A DNA stretch of 64,000 nucleotides from Lysobacter changpingensis (GCF_017308985.1 NZ_JADWPE010000003.1:558001-622000), one strand, 5' to 3'. Counted from the first letter of the stretch, positions 27,373-36,010 are shown. Numbers and translations: made by a program. The notes: generated by a model from the letters alone, not told the origin.

Positions 27373-28023
27373 ATGCTGCAGCTGTACGCCCACCCGTTCT
27401 CGTCGTATTCGCAGAAGGTCCTGACCGCGCTGTACGAGAACGGCACGCCGTTCGAGTGGAAACTGCTCGAATCGCCCGAAGCCTGGAACGAACTCGCCGC
27501 GATCTGGCCGGTCAGGCGTTTCCCGGTGCTGGTGGAAGGCGACCGCATGGTCACCGAGGCCAGTTGCATCATCGAGTACCTGCACCTGCATCATCCCGGG
27601 CCGGTGAAGCTGCTTCCCGACGATGCCGACGAGGCGCTCGAAGTGCGGATGATGGACCGTTTCTTCGACCACTACATTTCCACGCCGCAGCAGAAGTTCG
27701 TGTACGACGCGCTGCGCCCGGAAGCCGACCGCGACCGGTACGGCGTGGAGGAAGCGCGCGCGATGCTGGAAACCGCCTACGCCTGGCTCGACGGCGTGAT
27801 GCGCGATCGCGAATGGGCGGCCGGTGCGCGTTTCAGCCTTGCCGATTGTGGCGCCGGACCGTTCCTGTTCTACGCCGACTGGACGCACCGCATCGATGCG
27901 CGCTACGCCAACGTGCGCGCGTACCGGGCGCGATTGCTCGCGCGGCGCGCGTTCGCGCGCGCGGTGGACGAGGCGCGTCCGTATCGGCCCTACTTCCCGC
28001 TGGGGGCGCCGGATCGCGATTAG
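27373..28023 (+). CDS. Glutathione S-transferase family protein
   Basis: A 216-residue GST with LYAHPFSSYSQKVLTALYEN at the start (Ser near residue 10 as candidate glutathione-binding residue), cis-Pro segment RRFPVL, TEASCIIEYLHLHH, and a C-terminal helical domain with GARFSLADCGAGPF. ATG at 27373 fits the start of the first beta strand. Probably cytosolic. It stands alone after the wza terminator and is unrelated in sequence to the GST at 732-1361 beyond the fold. Confidence 0.87.
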   Translation: MLQLYAHPFSSYSQKVLTALYENGTPFEWKLLESPEAWNELAAIWPVRRFPVLVEGDRMVTEASCIIEYLHLHHPGPVKLLPDDADEALEVRMMDRFFDHYISTPQQKFVYDALRPEADRDRYGVEEARAMLETAYAWLDGVMRDREWAAGARFSLADCGAGPFLFYADWTHRIDARYANVRAYRARLLARRAFARAVDEARPYRPYFPLGAPDRD

Positions 28024-28081
28024 CGCTTCCGTTTGCCGCCGTCTGACGGGATGATGCGCGCTGCTCGCCAGGGGAACGCGC

Positions 28082-28975
28082 ATGCTGTTGATCGTCACCG
28101 CCTTGATCCTGCTGGCCGGTCCCGCGCTGATGGCGCTGGCCGGCTGGCGCGTATCGTCGTCGAAGCCCGCCGTCGCCGCGTCGTCGCGCTGGCGCTGGCG
28201 CACGGTCGCCGTATCGGCGCTGCTCTACACGGTGGCCTTCAACCTGACGTTCTTCGTGCAGGAGCTGTTCCTCGTGGTGCCCAAGGCGCTGACGCCGGGA
28301 CTGCAGCCCACGCTGTTCCACAACAACCACGGCTGGACCGGCGCGAACCCGCTGGCGAGCCTGTTCCAGGGCACCGGCGCGCTCGCGACCGCGCTCGTCG
28401 GCATCGCGTGCCTGATCGCGGTGCGCGCGGGCCGTCCGCGTGCGACCGCGTGGCGGTTGTTCGCGCTGTGGATGGCGTACTGCGGATTGCTGATGGCCCT
28501 GCCGCAGGTGGTGATCGGCGCGCTGAGCACCGGCAGCGACGTGGGCATGGCGATGGTGTACTTCGGTCTTTCGCCGGCGACGAAGACCGTCGCGGCGGTG
28601 CTCGCGTTGCTGGCGATCGTCGCCGTCGCGCTCGCGCTGCTGCGGCCGGCGCTCGAACTGGCGGACGATCCGGCGGCCGTCGCCACGCCAGGCGCGCGCA
28701 CGCGCTTCGTCGCGCAGACGATCGCGTTGCCGACGCTGGTGGGCACCGCGCTGGTGATTCCCTTCCGCGTGCCGCGCGAGGCGCTGGAAGTCGTGCTGCT
28801 GCCGCTGCTGGTCGGCGTGCCGGGCGCGCTGTGGATGCTTGCCGGCGCATGGCGCGTGCGCGATGTGCGCGTGGGCGGAACGCGGCTCCGTGCGATCGCG
28901 GCGCCGCTGCTGTCGGCCGCCGCGCTGCTGCTGGTGTTCCAGCTGGTGCTGCGGCCGGGCATCGCGTTCTACTGA
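28082..28975 (+). CDS. Multi-pass membrane protein of unknown function
   Basis: A 297-residue protein with about eight hydrophobic segments. Conserved-looking loops are FFVQELFLVVPKAL and LFHNNHGWTG near residues 60-85, the latter with paired Asn and His that could be functional. I do not recognise a named family. It starts 58 bp after the GST gene and may share its transcript. No signal for secretion other than the first transmembrane helix. Confidence 0.75.
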   Translation: MLLIVTALILLAGPALMALAGWRVSSSKPAVAASSRWRWRTVAVSALLYTVAFNLTFFVQELFLVVPKALTPGLQPTLFHNNHGWTGANPLASLFQGTGALATALVGIACLIAVRAGRPRATAWRLFALWMAYCGLLMALPQVVIGALSTGSDVGMAMVYFGLSPATKTVAAVLALLAIVAVALALLRPALELADDPAAVATPGARTRFVAQTIALPTLVGTALVIPFRVPREALEVVLLPLLVGVPGALWMLAGAWRVRDVRVGGTRLRAIAAPLLSAAALLLVFQLVLRPGIAFY

Positions 28976-29039
28976 GGCGTCGTTCGCGCCTTCACGCGGG
29001 CGCGCGCATGCTGGCGCTCCCCGTCCGGGAGCGCGCGTC

Positions 29040-29513
29040 ATGGCCGTCGATCCGATTCCGCCCGGTTACCAGCGCATCACGCCCGGCATCGTCGTCGGCG
29101 ATGCGCGCGATGCGATCGCCTTCTACGAGAAGGCCTTCGGCGCGAAGGAAACCTACCGCCTGGAAGCCGGCGGCAAGGTCGCGCATGCGGAGATGCGCAT
29201 CGGCGATGCGCGTTTCATGCTCTCGGACGAATTCCCCGAATGGGACGCGCTGGGTCCTGAATCGCGCGGTGGCACCACGGGCAGCCTGCTGGTCTACGTG
29301 GATGACGTGGACGCCGCGTTCGAGCGCGCGATCAAGGCCGGCGCGAGCGTGCTGCAGGCGGTGGAGAACCAGTTCTGGGGCGACCGCATGGGCACCGTGG
29401 TGGATCCGTTCGGGCACCGTTGGATGCTCGGCACGCACGTCGAGGATGTGGACGAGGACGAGATGCGGCGTCGTGGCGAGGAATGGGCGCGGCGGTGGAG
29501 CGGTAACGAGTGA
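29040..29513 (+). CDS. VOC family protein (PhnB/glyoxalase-like)
   Basis: A 157-residue protein with the paired beta-alpha-beta-beta-beta units of the vicinal oxygen chelate fold: TPGIVVGDARDAIAFYEKAF, MLSDEFPEW, LLVYVDDVDAAFERAI and DPFGHRWMLGTH. It most resembles the PhnB-like group, in which metal ligands are variable. The start is the ATG at 29040 after GTCCGGGAGCGCG. Enzymatic role not known. A GAACGAG repeat follows. Confidence 0.85.
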   Translation: MAVDPIPPGYQRITPGIVVGDARDAIAFYEKAFGAKETYRLEAGGKVAHAEMRIGDARFMLSDEFPEWDALGPESRGGTTGSLLVYVDDVDAAFERAIKAGASVLQAVENQFWGDRMGTVVDPFGHRWMLGTHVEDVDEDEMRRRGEEWARRWSGNE

Positions 29514-29524
29514 CGAAGACAGGC

Positions 29525-29590
29525 GTGCGAAACGAGGAGTGGGAAACGAGTAAAGGCGCGGACTCGTTTCTCGTTACTCTCCGCTCGCTC
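29525..29590. repeat. GAACGAG palindromic repeat, copy 2
   Basis: Arms GAAACGAGGAGTGGGAAACG and CTCGTTTCTCGTTACTC flank a short centre. It lies 11 bp past the VOC gene stop. Confidence 0.8.
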
Positions 29591-29694
29591 CTTCCGCTCG
29601 TAAAGGTCGCGTCGCCGGCCGCCCCGTCCGCCTTCTCGGGCCGCTTACGGCGATCTCCCGACACTGCATCCCTCCACACCCACGCGAGGATGCC

Positions 29695-30561
29695 ATGGCC
29701 GTGCCCGATTACCCCCGTCCGCCGTTCAAGCCGCAGCAGCAGTCGTTTCCGGGCAAGACCGCGAGGATGGAGCCGGAACCCGATCACGGCGAGGAAAGCT
29801 ACGTCGGCCACGGCCTGCTCAAGGGCAAGAAGGCGCTGATCACCGGCGGCGACAGCGGCATCGGCGCCGCGGTGGCGATCGCCTTCGCGCGCGAGGGCGC
29901 GGACGTCGCCATCGTGCACCTGCCCAGCGAGGAGCACGACGCGGGGCACGTGCTTGGACTGATCGAGAAGGCCGGCACGAAAGGCACGGCCTACGCGTGC
30001 GACATCAGCGACCCGGCGCAGGCCGAGGCGATGATCGAACAGGCCGCCGGGGCGCTGGGCGGCATCGACGTGCTCGTCAACAACGCCGCGTACCAGCGCT
30101 ACTACCAGTCGCTGGAAGAGATTACGCTGGAGGAATGGACCAGACATTTCGACACGAACGTGCACGCGCCGTTCAACCTGGTGCGCCTCGCACTGCCGCA
30201 CATGCGCGAGGGCGCATCGATCATCAACACCGCTTCCGTGCAGTCGAAAAAGCCTTCGCCGAACATCCTGCCGTACGCGTCCACCAAGGGCGCGCTGGCG
30301 AACATGACGCTGGGCCTGGCGGGCCTGCTCGCGGAGAAGAAGATCCGCGTCAACGCGGTGCTGCCGGGGCCGATCTGGACGCCGTTCATTCCCGCCGGCA
30401 TGGACGAGGAGGAAGTGAAGCACTTCGGCGAATCGGTGCCGTTCAAGCGGCCGGGCCAGCCGGCGGAACTCGCGTCGGCCTACGTGATGCTGGCCGCCGA
30501 TTCGGCCAGCTACACCTCCGGCGCGCTGCTGACCGTGGCCGGCGGGGCGCCGATGTTCTGA
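29695..30561 (+). CDS. SDR family oxidoreductase (YghA-like)
   Basis: A 288-residue short-chain dehydrogenase. An N-terminal tail of about 45 residues (FPGKTARMEPEPDHG) precedes the Rossmann core, as in YghA and GsiB/Gsp39-type general stress proteins. Motifs: cofactor loop TGGDSGIGAA, NNAAYQ, catalytic Ser in NTASVQ, and YASTK. It reduces or oxidises a carbonyl/alcohol with NAD(P); substrate unknown. The homologues are often stress-induced. The mscS-like gene starts 34 bp later on the same strand. Confidence 0.92.
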   Translation: MAVPDYPRPPFKPQQQSFPGKTARMEPEPDHGEESYVGHGLLKGKKALITGGDSGIGAAVAIAFAREGADVAIVHLPSEEHDAGHVLGLIEKAGTKGTAYACDISDPAQAEAMIEQAAGALGGIDVLVNNAAYQRYYQSLEEITLEEWTRHFDTNVHAPFNLVRLALPHMREGASIINTASVQSKKPSPNILPYASTKGALANMTLGLAGLLAEKKIRVNAVLPGPIWTPFIPAGMDEEEVKHFGESVPFKRPGQPAELASAYVMLAADSASYTSGALLTVAGGAPMF

Positions 30562-30595
30562 CCGTTGCCGGCGCAGCGCGCGCGGGAGGCGCGCG

Positions 30596-31168
30596 ATGAA
30601 CGTCTTCTCGCCCGCCGGGCATTTCTCCAGCACGCCGTGGGTGCGCGAATGGGCGGACCTGATCGTGCCGCTCGGCGAAGCGGCGTTGATCCTCGCCGCC
30701 GCGTGGCTGCTGCGGCTGTCGCTGCGCAAGCTGCTCAACCGCGTGTGCACGCGCTACGAGTTGCCGCCGGAAATGACCATCGGCGCGCGACGCCTGGTCG
30801 GCACGGTGATCTATGTCGCGGCGACGCTGTTGATCCTGCAACGGCTGGGCGTCTCGGCCGGCGTGCTGTGGACGGCGCTGACCGGTTTCGCCGCGGTGGC
30901 GGCGGTGGCGTTCTTCGCGGCGTGGAGCGTGCTGTCGAACATCTTCTGCACGTTCCTGATCCTCACCGCGCGCCCGTTCCGGTTGCACGACGTGATCGAG
31001 CTGCTGGAAAACGGCGAGAAGCCGGGGCTGAAGGGCCGCGTGGTGGACATCAACCTCATCTACACCACGCTGCAGGAAATCCGCGAGGACGCGCCGGATA
31101 CGACGCTGCAGATTCCGAACAGCCAGTTTTTCCAGCGGTCGATCCGGCGGTGGCGGGAGGCAGGGTGA
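30596..31168 (+). CDS. Short MscS-family mechanosensitive channel
   Basis: A 190-residue protein, short for the family. Two or three N-terminal transmembrane segments lead to the pore-lining helix TGFAAVAAVAFFAAWSVLSN, then the beta domain FRLHDVIELL and LKGRVVDINLIYTTL. The C-terminal alpha/beta domain is absent, ending soon after IPNSQFF. It would open under membrane tension or modulate other channels. Downstream of the SDR gene in the same direction, suggesting a stress-related unit. Confidence 0.82.
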   Translation: MNVFSPAGHFSSTPWVREWADLIVPLGEAALILAAAWLLRLSLRKLLNRVCTRYELPPEMTIGARRLVGTVIYVAATLLILQRLGVSAGVLWTALTGFAAVAAVAFFAAWSVLSNIFCTFLILTARPFRLHDVIELLENGEKPGLKGRVVDINLIYTTLQEIREDAPDTTLQIPNSQFFQRSIRRWREAG

Positions 31169-31179
31169 GCTGTTGGCCG

Positions 31180-31318
31180 TTCTCCCTTCGGGAGAGGGAT
31201 TGGGGTGAGGGCGCGACATGCGGCGCGGTGCCGAAATAGGGCGCGCATTGTTCCTGCACCAGTCGATACGGCGTCACTTCACCCCACCCCAACCCTCCCC
31301 TGCATCGCAGGGGAGGAA
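31180..31318. repeat. CCCCTCTCCC-type mosaic repeat between convergent genes
   Basis: A TCTCCCTTCGGGAGAGGG hairpin with GATTGGGGTGAGGG on the left faces CACCCCAACCCTCCCCTGCA on the right. It fills the gap between the mscS-like gene and terC, where it could end transcripts from both sides. Confidence 0.65.
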
Positions 31319-31332
31319 GTAGGCAAACGCGC

Positions 31333-32100
31333 TTATTCCTGCTGCGCTTGCTCGAACCGCTCGCGCAGCTTCACCGGTTCGACCTTCCGCGCTTCGCGCC
31401 TGCGGATCCACAGGTTGATCATCTCGACGAACACCGAGAAGGCCATCGCCGTGTAGATGTAGCCCTTGCTGATGTGCTGGCCGAAGCCGTCGGCGATCAG
31501 CACCAGGCCGATCATGATCAGGAAGCTCAGCGCGAGGATCTTTACCGTCGGATGGCGTTCGACGAAATCGCCGATCGGCTTGGCGAAGGCCAGCATGAAG
31601 ACGATCGAGATCAGGATCGCGGCCACCATCACCCAGCGCTCGTCGACCATGCCCACGGCGGTGATGATCGAGTCCAGCGAGAAGACGATGTCCAGCACCA
31701 TGATCTGCGCGATCACGCCCATGAAGCTGGCGCCGAGCGCGCCGCCGGGCGTGGCGTGCTGGCCGGCGCCTTCGAGTTTCTGGTGGATTTCGTGCGTGGC
31801 CTTGGCGATCAGGAACAGGCCGCCGCCGATCAGGATCAGGTCGCGCCACGAGAACTCATGGCCCCACACCGAGAACAGCGGCGCGGTGAGGCCGACGATC
31901 CACGCGATGGTCAGAAGCAGGCCCAGGCGCGTGATCGCGGCGAGCGCGATGCCGAGCCTGCGCGCCTTGTCGCGCTGGTGCGGCGGAAGTTTCCCGGAGA
32001 GGATGGAGATGAAGATGATGTTGTCGATGCCGAGCACGAGCTCGAGCGCCGTCAACGTGGCCAGGGCGATCCAGATTTCGGGATTCAGGAGGGTTTCCAT
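31333..32100 (-). CDS. TerC family membrane protein, probable manganese exporter or homeostasis factor
   Basis: A 255-residue protein with seven to eight transmembrane segments. It holds the family's acidic intramembrane motifs ELVLGIDNIIF (residues 18-28) and LDIVFSLDSIITAVGM (around 125). The ATG at 32100 gives the standard METLLNPEIWIA start. TerC proteins of this type export Mn2+ or load secreted metalloenzymes. Presence of a yybP-ykoY-type riboswitch in the 5' leader strongly supports Mn-controlled expression. Extended starts upstream would run into the riboswitch. Confidence 0.92.
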   Translation of the reverse strand: METLLNPEIWIALATLTALELVLGIDNIIFISILSGKLPPHQRDKARRLGIALAAITRLGLLLTIAWIVGLTAPLFSVWGHEFSWRDLILIGGGLFLIAKATHEIHQKLEGAGQHATPGGALGASFMGVIAQIMVLDIVFSLDSIITAVGMVDERWVMVAAILISIVFMLAFAKPIGDFVERHPTVKILALSFLIMIGLVLIADGFGQHISKGYIYTAMAFSVFVEMINLWIRRREARKVEPVKLRERFEQAQQE

Positions 32101-32199
32101 CGGATACGTTCGGTTCGGTGGGCGGGGCCCACGACGCGAACGCATCCGCTGGATCGGCGGCTGGTCGGGTCACCGGACCAGTCCGCTGCGGACGCACCT

Positions 32200-32322
32200 T
32201 CGCCGTGGGTGTTACGGCGAAGGTCTTGCCCGCAGGCCGCGTGGCCTGCTGCTGCGCCGGGGACGATTCCCTTGCGGAACCTCCCGTAATGACGGCTACA
32301 GCACGATGGAGCTACTCCCCTT
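32200..32322 (-). ncRNA. yybP-ykoY manganese riboswitch upstream of terC
   Basis: Read on the minus strand the leader begins with GGGGAGTAGCTCC (32322-32308), followed by TCATTACGGGAGG and CAAGACCTTCGCCG (32229-32216). These match the conserved GGGGAGUAG start and the AGACCU loop of the Mn2+-sensing yybP-ykoY class, in the right order and spacing with a variable GC-rich stem between. A CGCCG...CGGCG stem follows and could be the switching element. The location directly before terC matches well-known cases such as alx. Ends are approximate. Confidence 0.9.
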
Positions 32323-32330
32323 CCGGGCCG

Positions 32331-32360
32331 ATCGTAGCAGGGGAACGGAGACACGAGCAA
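32331..32360 (-). promoter_or_regulatory. Candidate sigma-70 promoter of the terC leader
   Basis: TTGCTC (32360-32355) and TACGAT (32336-32331) are 18 bases apart on the minus strand, placing the start just before the riboswitch. The -35 box is inside the GAACGAG repeat. Both boxes match consensus at four positions only. Confidence 0.45.
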
Positions 32361-32470
32361 CGAGGGAAGAGGAACGAGAAACGAGTGGAGCACCTCGCTC
32401 TCGTTTCGCGCTCCTGTTCATGCGGCGACGAAACGGCGCCCTCGTTTCTCGTTCCTCTCTGCTCGTTCCC
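32341..32470. repeat. GAACGAG palindromic repeat, copy 3 (extended)
   Basis: The longest copy, about 130 bp, with repeated GGAACGAGAAACGAG on the left and CTCGTTTCTCGTTCCTCT on the right around an insert with a second CTCGTTTCGC. It reads like two elements merged. It lies upstream of terC and overlaps its promoter. Confidence 0.8.
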
Positions 32471-32476
32471 AGGCCG

Positions 32477-32650
32477 TCACGCCTGCCCGGCACTCAGCCG
32501 ACGCAAGCGCAATTGATGCTCCGCGCGATCGGCGCGCGTCGGCTTGCGCACTTCCTCCCGCCATGGCAGGCGCACGACCCGCGCGCGTGGACGGGGCGAC
32601 GGGGTCGCGCCCGGCACCTGGGAAGGAGTCGGCGGCTTGCGGGTGGCCAT
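32477..32650 (-). CDS. Small basic protein of unknown function (57 residues)
   Basis: ATG at 32650 to TGA at 32477. The product is Arg/Pro-rich: MATRKPPTPSQVPG start, then VVRLPWREEVRKPTRAD and QLRLRRLSAGQ. The codon choice and amino acid mix look like a genuine small protein, but the ribosome binding site is weak and no family is recognised. It lies between the GAACGAG repeat and the histidine kinase gene, on the same strand as both neighbours. Confidence 0.4.
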   Translation of the reverse strand: MATRKPPTPSQVPGATPSPRPRARVVRLPWREEVRKPTRADRAEHQLRLRRLSAGQA

Positions 32651-32758
32651 GGGGGAAGAACCTGTCGTTTCGGAGGCACAGGATCACGGCAGGGAGGTTA
32701 AGCCGTGGCGAAGCAATCATTCGCCGCGCCGTCACCGTGGCGGCGCGTGCTAATGACT

Positions 32759-35428
32759 TCATAACCGCCCGTCATGACCGTGCCATGACGTCGCTTCGCG
32801 CCGCGATATCGGCATGGCGATCGTGCAGTGCACGCCGGCTTCGGTGAGCTCGTAATGCGTGCGCGCGCCGAACTGGTACGGCAGCGCACGCTCGATCAGC
32901 TCGCGGCCCGCGCCGCCGCCGGGCGATGTCGCGCCGGTGGCGAAACTGACCACGCCGCCCTCGCGCCAGTCCACGTGGAGCCACGGGCGGCCGTCCTCCA
33001 GTTCCACATGCCAGGCGATGCGCAGGCAGCCGCCGGGGTCCTTCAGCGCGCCGTACTTCACCGCGTTGGTGATCAGCTCGTGGATCGCCAGCGCCAGCGG
33101 CTGCACGCTGGAGGACCGCAACGACACGCCGTCCGGCCCGGACAGCTCGAAACGCGAGCCGTCCTGCGCATCCAGGTGCGCGGCCAGTTCCATGCGCAGC
33201 AGTTCGTCGAAGGTCACGCGCTGGCCCTCCTTCAGCCGCGACAGCAGGCCCTGCACGCGCGCCAGCGCGCCCAGCCGTTCGCTGAAGGCGGTGGAGAACT
33301 GGTCCATGTCCGTGCTCTCGCGCAGCGTGCGGTCGGCGATCGCGCGCACCACCGCGATGAGGTTGCGCGTGCGGTGCTGGAGTTCGGCCACCAGCACGCG
33401 CTGGGCTTCCTCGAACTCGCGCCGATGCGTGGTGTCGAGCATCGAACCGACCATGCGGACCGGCTTGCCCGCCACGTCGTAGAAGAAGCGCCCGCGCGCG
33501 TTGGCCCAGTGGACCGAACCGTCCGGGTGCAGGAAACGCACCTCGCGCGCGTATTCGCCGCCAGTGAGCATCGCCTGCCGCACCGCCGCCTCGGCGGATT
33601 CGCGGTCTTCCGGATGGACGCGGGCGATCCACGCCTCATAGCTGGGCACGACCTCGCCCGGCGCATAGCCTTCGATGCGGTAGTGCTCGTCCGACCAGGC
33701 GACCTCGCCCGTCGCGAGGTTCCAGTCCCACGTCGCCAGTCGGCCCACCTCGATCGCGCTGCGCAGCCGGTCCTCGCTCTCGCGCAGGCGGAACTGCGCC
33801 TTCTTCAGCAGCGTGGCGTCCTGGGCGATGCCGCCGATGCGGTTGAGCCGGCACGCGGCATCGCGCATCGGGAACTCGGTGCTCTGGATCCACAGCTCCT
33901 CGCGGCTCTCGCCGTGCAGGATGCGGAACTCGTGCTCCACGCGCTCGCCCTGCTGCACGCGCCTGACCGTGCTGCACACGGCATGGCGATCGTCCGGGTG
34001 CACCATCGCCAGCCACGCCTTGAAGCCGTGGCCGACCACGTCCTCGCAGCGGCGTCCGGAGGTGGTTTCGAACGCCGGGCTGACGTATTCCATCTCCAGC
34101 GTGTCGGCGTTGCGGATCCACAGGATGCTGGAGGCCGCCTGGCCGAACTGGCGGAAGCGTTCCTCGCTGTCGCGCAGCGCCTTCTCCGCGTCGCGATGCG
34201 GCTTGATGTCCTGGAACAGGATGCCGACCTGCTTCTGCTGCCCCTTCAGGCGGAAGACGCGGTAGCGGAAATGGCGCTGCGTGCGCGGCGAGGGACGTTC
34301 GAGCGTGCGTTCGCGGCCGGTGCGCACCACTTCATCGACGACGGGCAGCCATTCGCGGCCGAAGTCCGGCGCGATCTCCGACACCCGCCGCCCGGCGATA
34401 TCGCGCCCGACGTAACGCCGCGCCATCGGGTTTTCCTGCAGGAACAGCAGGTCGACCACGGTGCCCTGCTCGTCCGTCAGCGCCTCGCCGATGTAGAACG
34501 CCTCGCCCATGCTGTCGAACAGGTCGCGATAGCGGCGCTCGCTGTCGTGCAGCGCCTGCGCCGCGCGCACCATCCGCGCCTGCAGCAGCAGCGCGTGGCG
34601 CAGCAGCAGCGCGAGCATCACCAGCGTGCCGATCAGCCCGTACACGCGGCCGACGTAGAAGCCCAGCTGGTAACGGGCGCTGATCATCATGCCGCTGAGC
34701 GCGAGTTCGATCACCGCCGCCACCAGTGTCACGCACAGCCACAGGTCGAGCAGCCGGCGCAGCCGCGTGCGCCAGACCAGCAGCGCGATCGCGGCGAGGT
34801 GCACGGCCCACACCGTGCCGCCGATCCACGGCGTGGTGGGGGCGCGGTACCGGGTCTTCAGCAGCAGCTTCGGCAACTGGTCGTCCATCCACACCAGCGC
34901 GAGCGCGATGGTCGCGATGATCCCGACCGTGGCCGGGTACGCGATGCGGTGCAGCGGCTTTCCGACGTCGTCCTCGCGCGCCGGGCCCGCGAAGGCGTAG
35001 GCGATGACGAACAGCGGCATCGCGCCGTGCCAGAAGATCCACAGCCACGGCGCGGTCTCCGCGCCGCCGAGCAGGCTGCCGCTGACGAACGCGTCCGGAA
35101 AGCTCAGCCCGTGGAGCAGCGCGAACATCGCGCTCAGCAGATAGCCGCACGCGAGCCAGAGGAAGCCGCGCTGGTGCAGGTCGCGGTATTGCGCGTGCAG
35201 CATCACCGCGGCGATGGACGCCAGCACCATGACCGCCGCGTCGTAGGCGGGCACGAAGGTCGGCACCGCCGGCAGCGCGATGCGCGCGAACGGCGCGGTC
35301 GCCGCGAACGCCAGCAGCAGCACGCCGGCGACGCACGCAGCGCGGCGGCGGTCGCCGGCGTCGGCCAGCGCGACGCCGAGGAACCCCGAGGCTTCCGTGC
35401 CCCGCGTCGGGACGGGCTGGACGGTCAC
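32759..35428 (-). CDS. HWE/HisKA_2-type sensor histidine kinase with membrane sensor and PAS domains
   Basis: An 889-residue kinase. Residues 20-290 form a membrane sensor with seven to eight transmembrane segments. Three PAS domains follow, with repeated heptad links such as LHDSERRYRDLFDSM, LRDSEERFRQFGQAA and LRESEDRLRSAIEVG. The dimerisation helix has AELQHRTRNLIAVV with phospho-acceptor His685. The ATPase part has IHELITNAVKYGAL and GGGAGRELIERAL, as in HWE/HisKA_2 kinases. A GTG at 35428 is the best start, as longer frames overlap the divergent regulator. The single-domain regulator at 35555 is its likely partner. Confidence 0.88.
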   Translation of the reverse strand: MTVQPVPTRGTEASGFLGVALADAGDRRRAACVAGVLLLAFAATAPFARIALPAVPTFVPAYDAAVMVLASIAAVMLHAQYRDLHQRGFLWLACGYLLSAMFALLHGLSFPDAFVSGSLLGGAETAPWLWIFWHGAMPLFVIAYAFAGPAREDDVGKPLHRIAYPATVGIIATIALALVWMDDQLPKLLLKTRYRAPTTPWIGGTVWAVHLAAIALLVWRTRLRRLLDLWLCVTLVAAVIELALSGMMISARYQLGFYVGRVYGLIGTLVMLALLLRHALLLQARMVRAAQALHDSERRYRDLFDSMGEAFYIGEALTDEQGTVVDLLFLQENPMARRYVGRDIAGRRVSEIAPDFGREWLPVVDEVVRTGRERTLERPSPRTQRHFRYRVFRLKGQQKQVGILFQDIKPHRDAEKALRDSEERFRQFGQAASSILWIRNADTLEMEYVSPAFETTSGRRCEDVVGHGFKAWLAMVHPDDRHAVCSTVRRVQQGERVEHEFRILHGESREELWIQSTEFPMRDAACRLNRIGGIAQDATLLKKAQFRLRESEDRLRSAIEVGRLATWDWNLATGEVAWSDEHYRIEGYAPGEVVPSYEAWIARVHPEDRESAEAAVRQAMLTGGEYAREVRFLHPDGSVHWANARGRFFYDVAGKPVRMVGSMLDTTHRREFEEAQRVLVAELQHRTRNLIAVVRAIADRTLRESTDMDQFSTAFSERLGALARVQGLLSRLKEGQRVTFDELLRMELAAHLDAQDGSRFELSGPDGVSLRSSSVQPLALAIHELITNAVKYGALKDPGGCLRIAWHVELEDGRPWLHVDWREGGVVSFATGATSPGGGAGRELIERALPYQFGARTHYELTEAGVHCTIAMPISRREATSWHGHDGRL

Positions 35429-35554
35429 GGGAGCGCTCCGGGCGGGATCCGGACACCTTCCGCTCCTGTACCGTGGCGCTGCGTGAATGCGGTGTCCTCT
35501 CGCCGCATTAACTTTTGCTCGCGAACAATGCCCGGGCGTCCGAGGAGAGCACCC

Positions 35555-35932
35555 ATGCGCCATGCAGGTCTCCGCGGCCTCCACCTGCTGCTGGTGGAGG
35601 ACGACTACCTCCTCGCCTCGGGCTTGCAGGAGGCGCTGGAACTGGAGGGCGCGACCATCGTCGGCCCCTACCCCGACGTGCAGGGCGCCCTGCACGGGAT
35701 CTCCCAGGCCGGCGCGCTCGACGGCGCCCTGCTCGACGTGAACCTCGGCGACGAAACCTCATTCGCCGTGGTCGAAGCCCTGCGCAGCCGGGGCGTCCCC
35801 ATGCTCTTCCTCACCGGCTACGACGACAGCGCGCTGCCGGCCGCGTACATCGACATTCCGCGCTGCCGCAAACCGGTGGGATTGGCGGAGCTGGTGCGGG
35901 AGTTGAACTCGCACGTGGCGCGGGTGGATTAG
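35555..35932 (+). CDS. Single-domain response regulator
   Basis: A 125-residue receiver domain. Acidic pocket Glu15/Asp16/Asp17 (VEDDYLL), phospho-acceptor Asp61 (LLDVNLG), Thr87 (LFLTGYD) and Lys106 (CRKPVG). No output domain. It is divergent from the HWE kinase with a 126-bp shared control region and GAGGAGAGC ahead of the ATG. Kinases of this class often work with stand-alone receivers, so it may be a phosphate sink or bind another protein. Confidence 0.93.
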   Translation: MRHAGLRGLHLLLVEDDYLLASGLQEALELEGATIVGPYPDVQGALHGISQAGALDGALLDVNLGDETSFAVVEALRSRGVPMLFLTGYDDSALPAAYIDIPRCRKPVGLAELVRELNSHVARVD

Positions 35933-35935
35933 GCC

Positions 35936-36010
35936 CGGGAGCGAGTGGAGAGGAACGGGAAACGAGGAAGAGGGGCTTTGCTCGTTTCTCGTTCCCCTCA
36001 CTCCTTCCTC
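35936..36010. repeat. GAACGAG palindromic repeat, copy 4
   Basis: Begins GGAGCGAGTGGAGAGGAACG and ends GCTCGTTTCTCGTTCCCCTC. It starts three bases after the response regulator stop and is directly followed by a REP-like element. Confidence 0.85.

Noticed and set aside
32828-35554. Upstream part of the long frame ending in the response regulator
   Set aside because: Antisense to the HWE kinase; only the last 125 codons from 35555 match a receiver domain.
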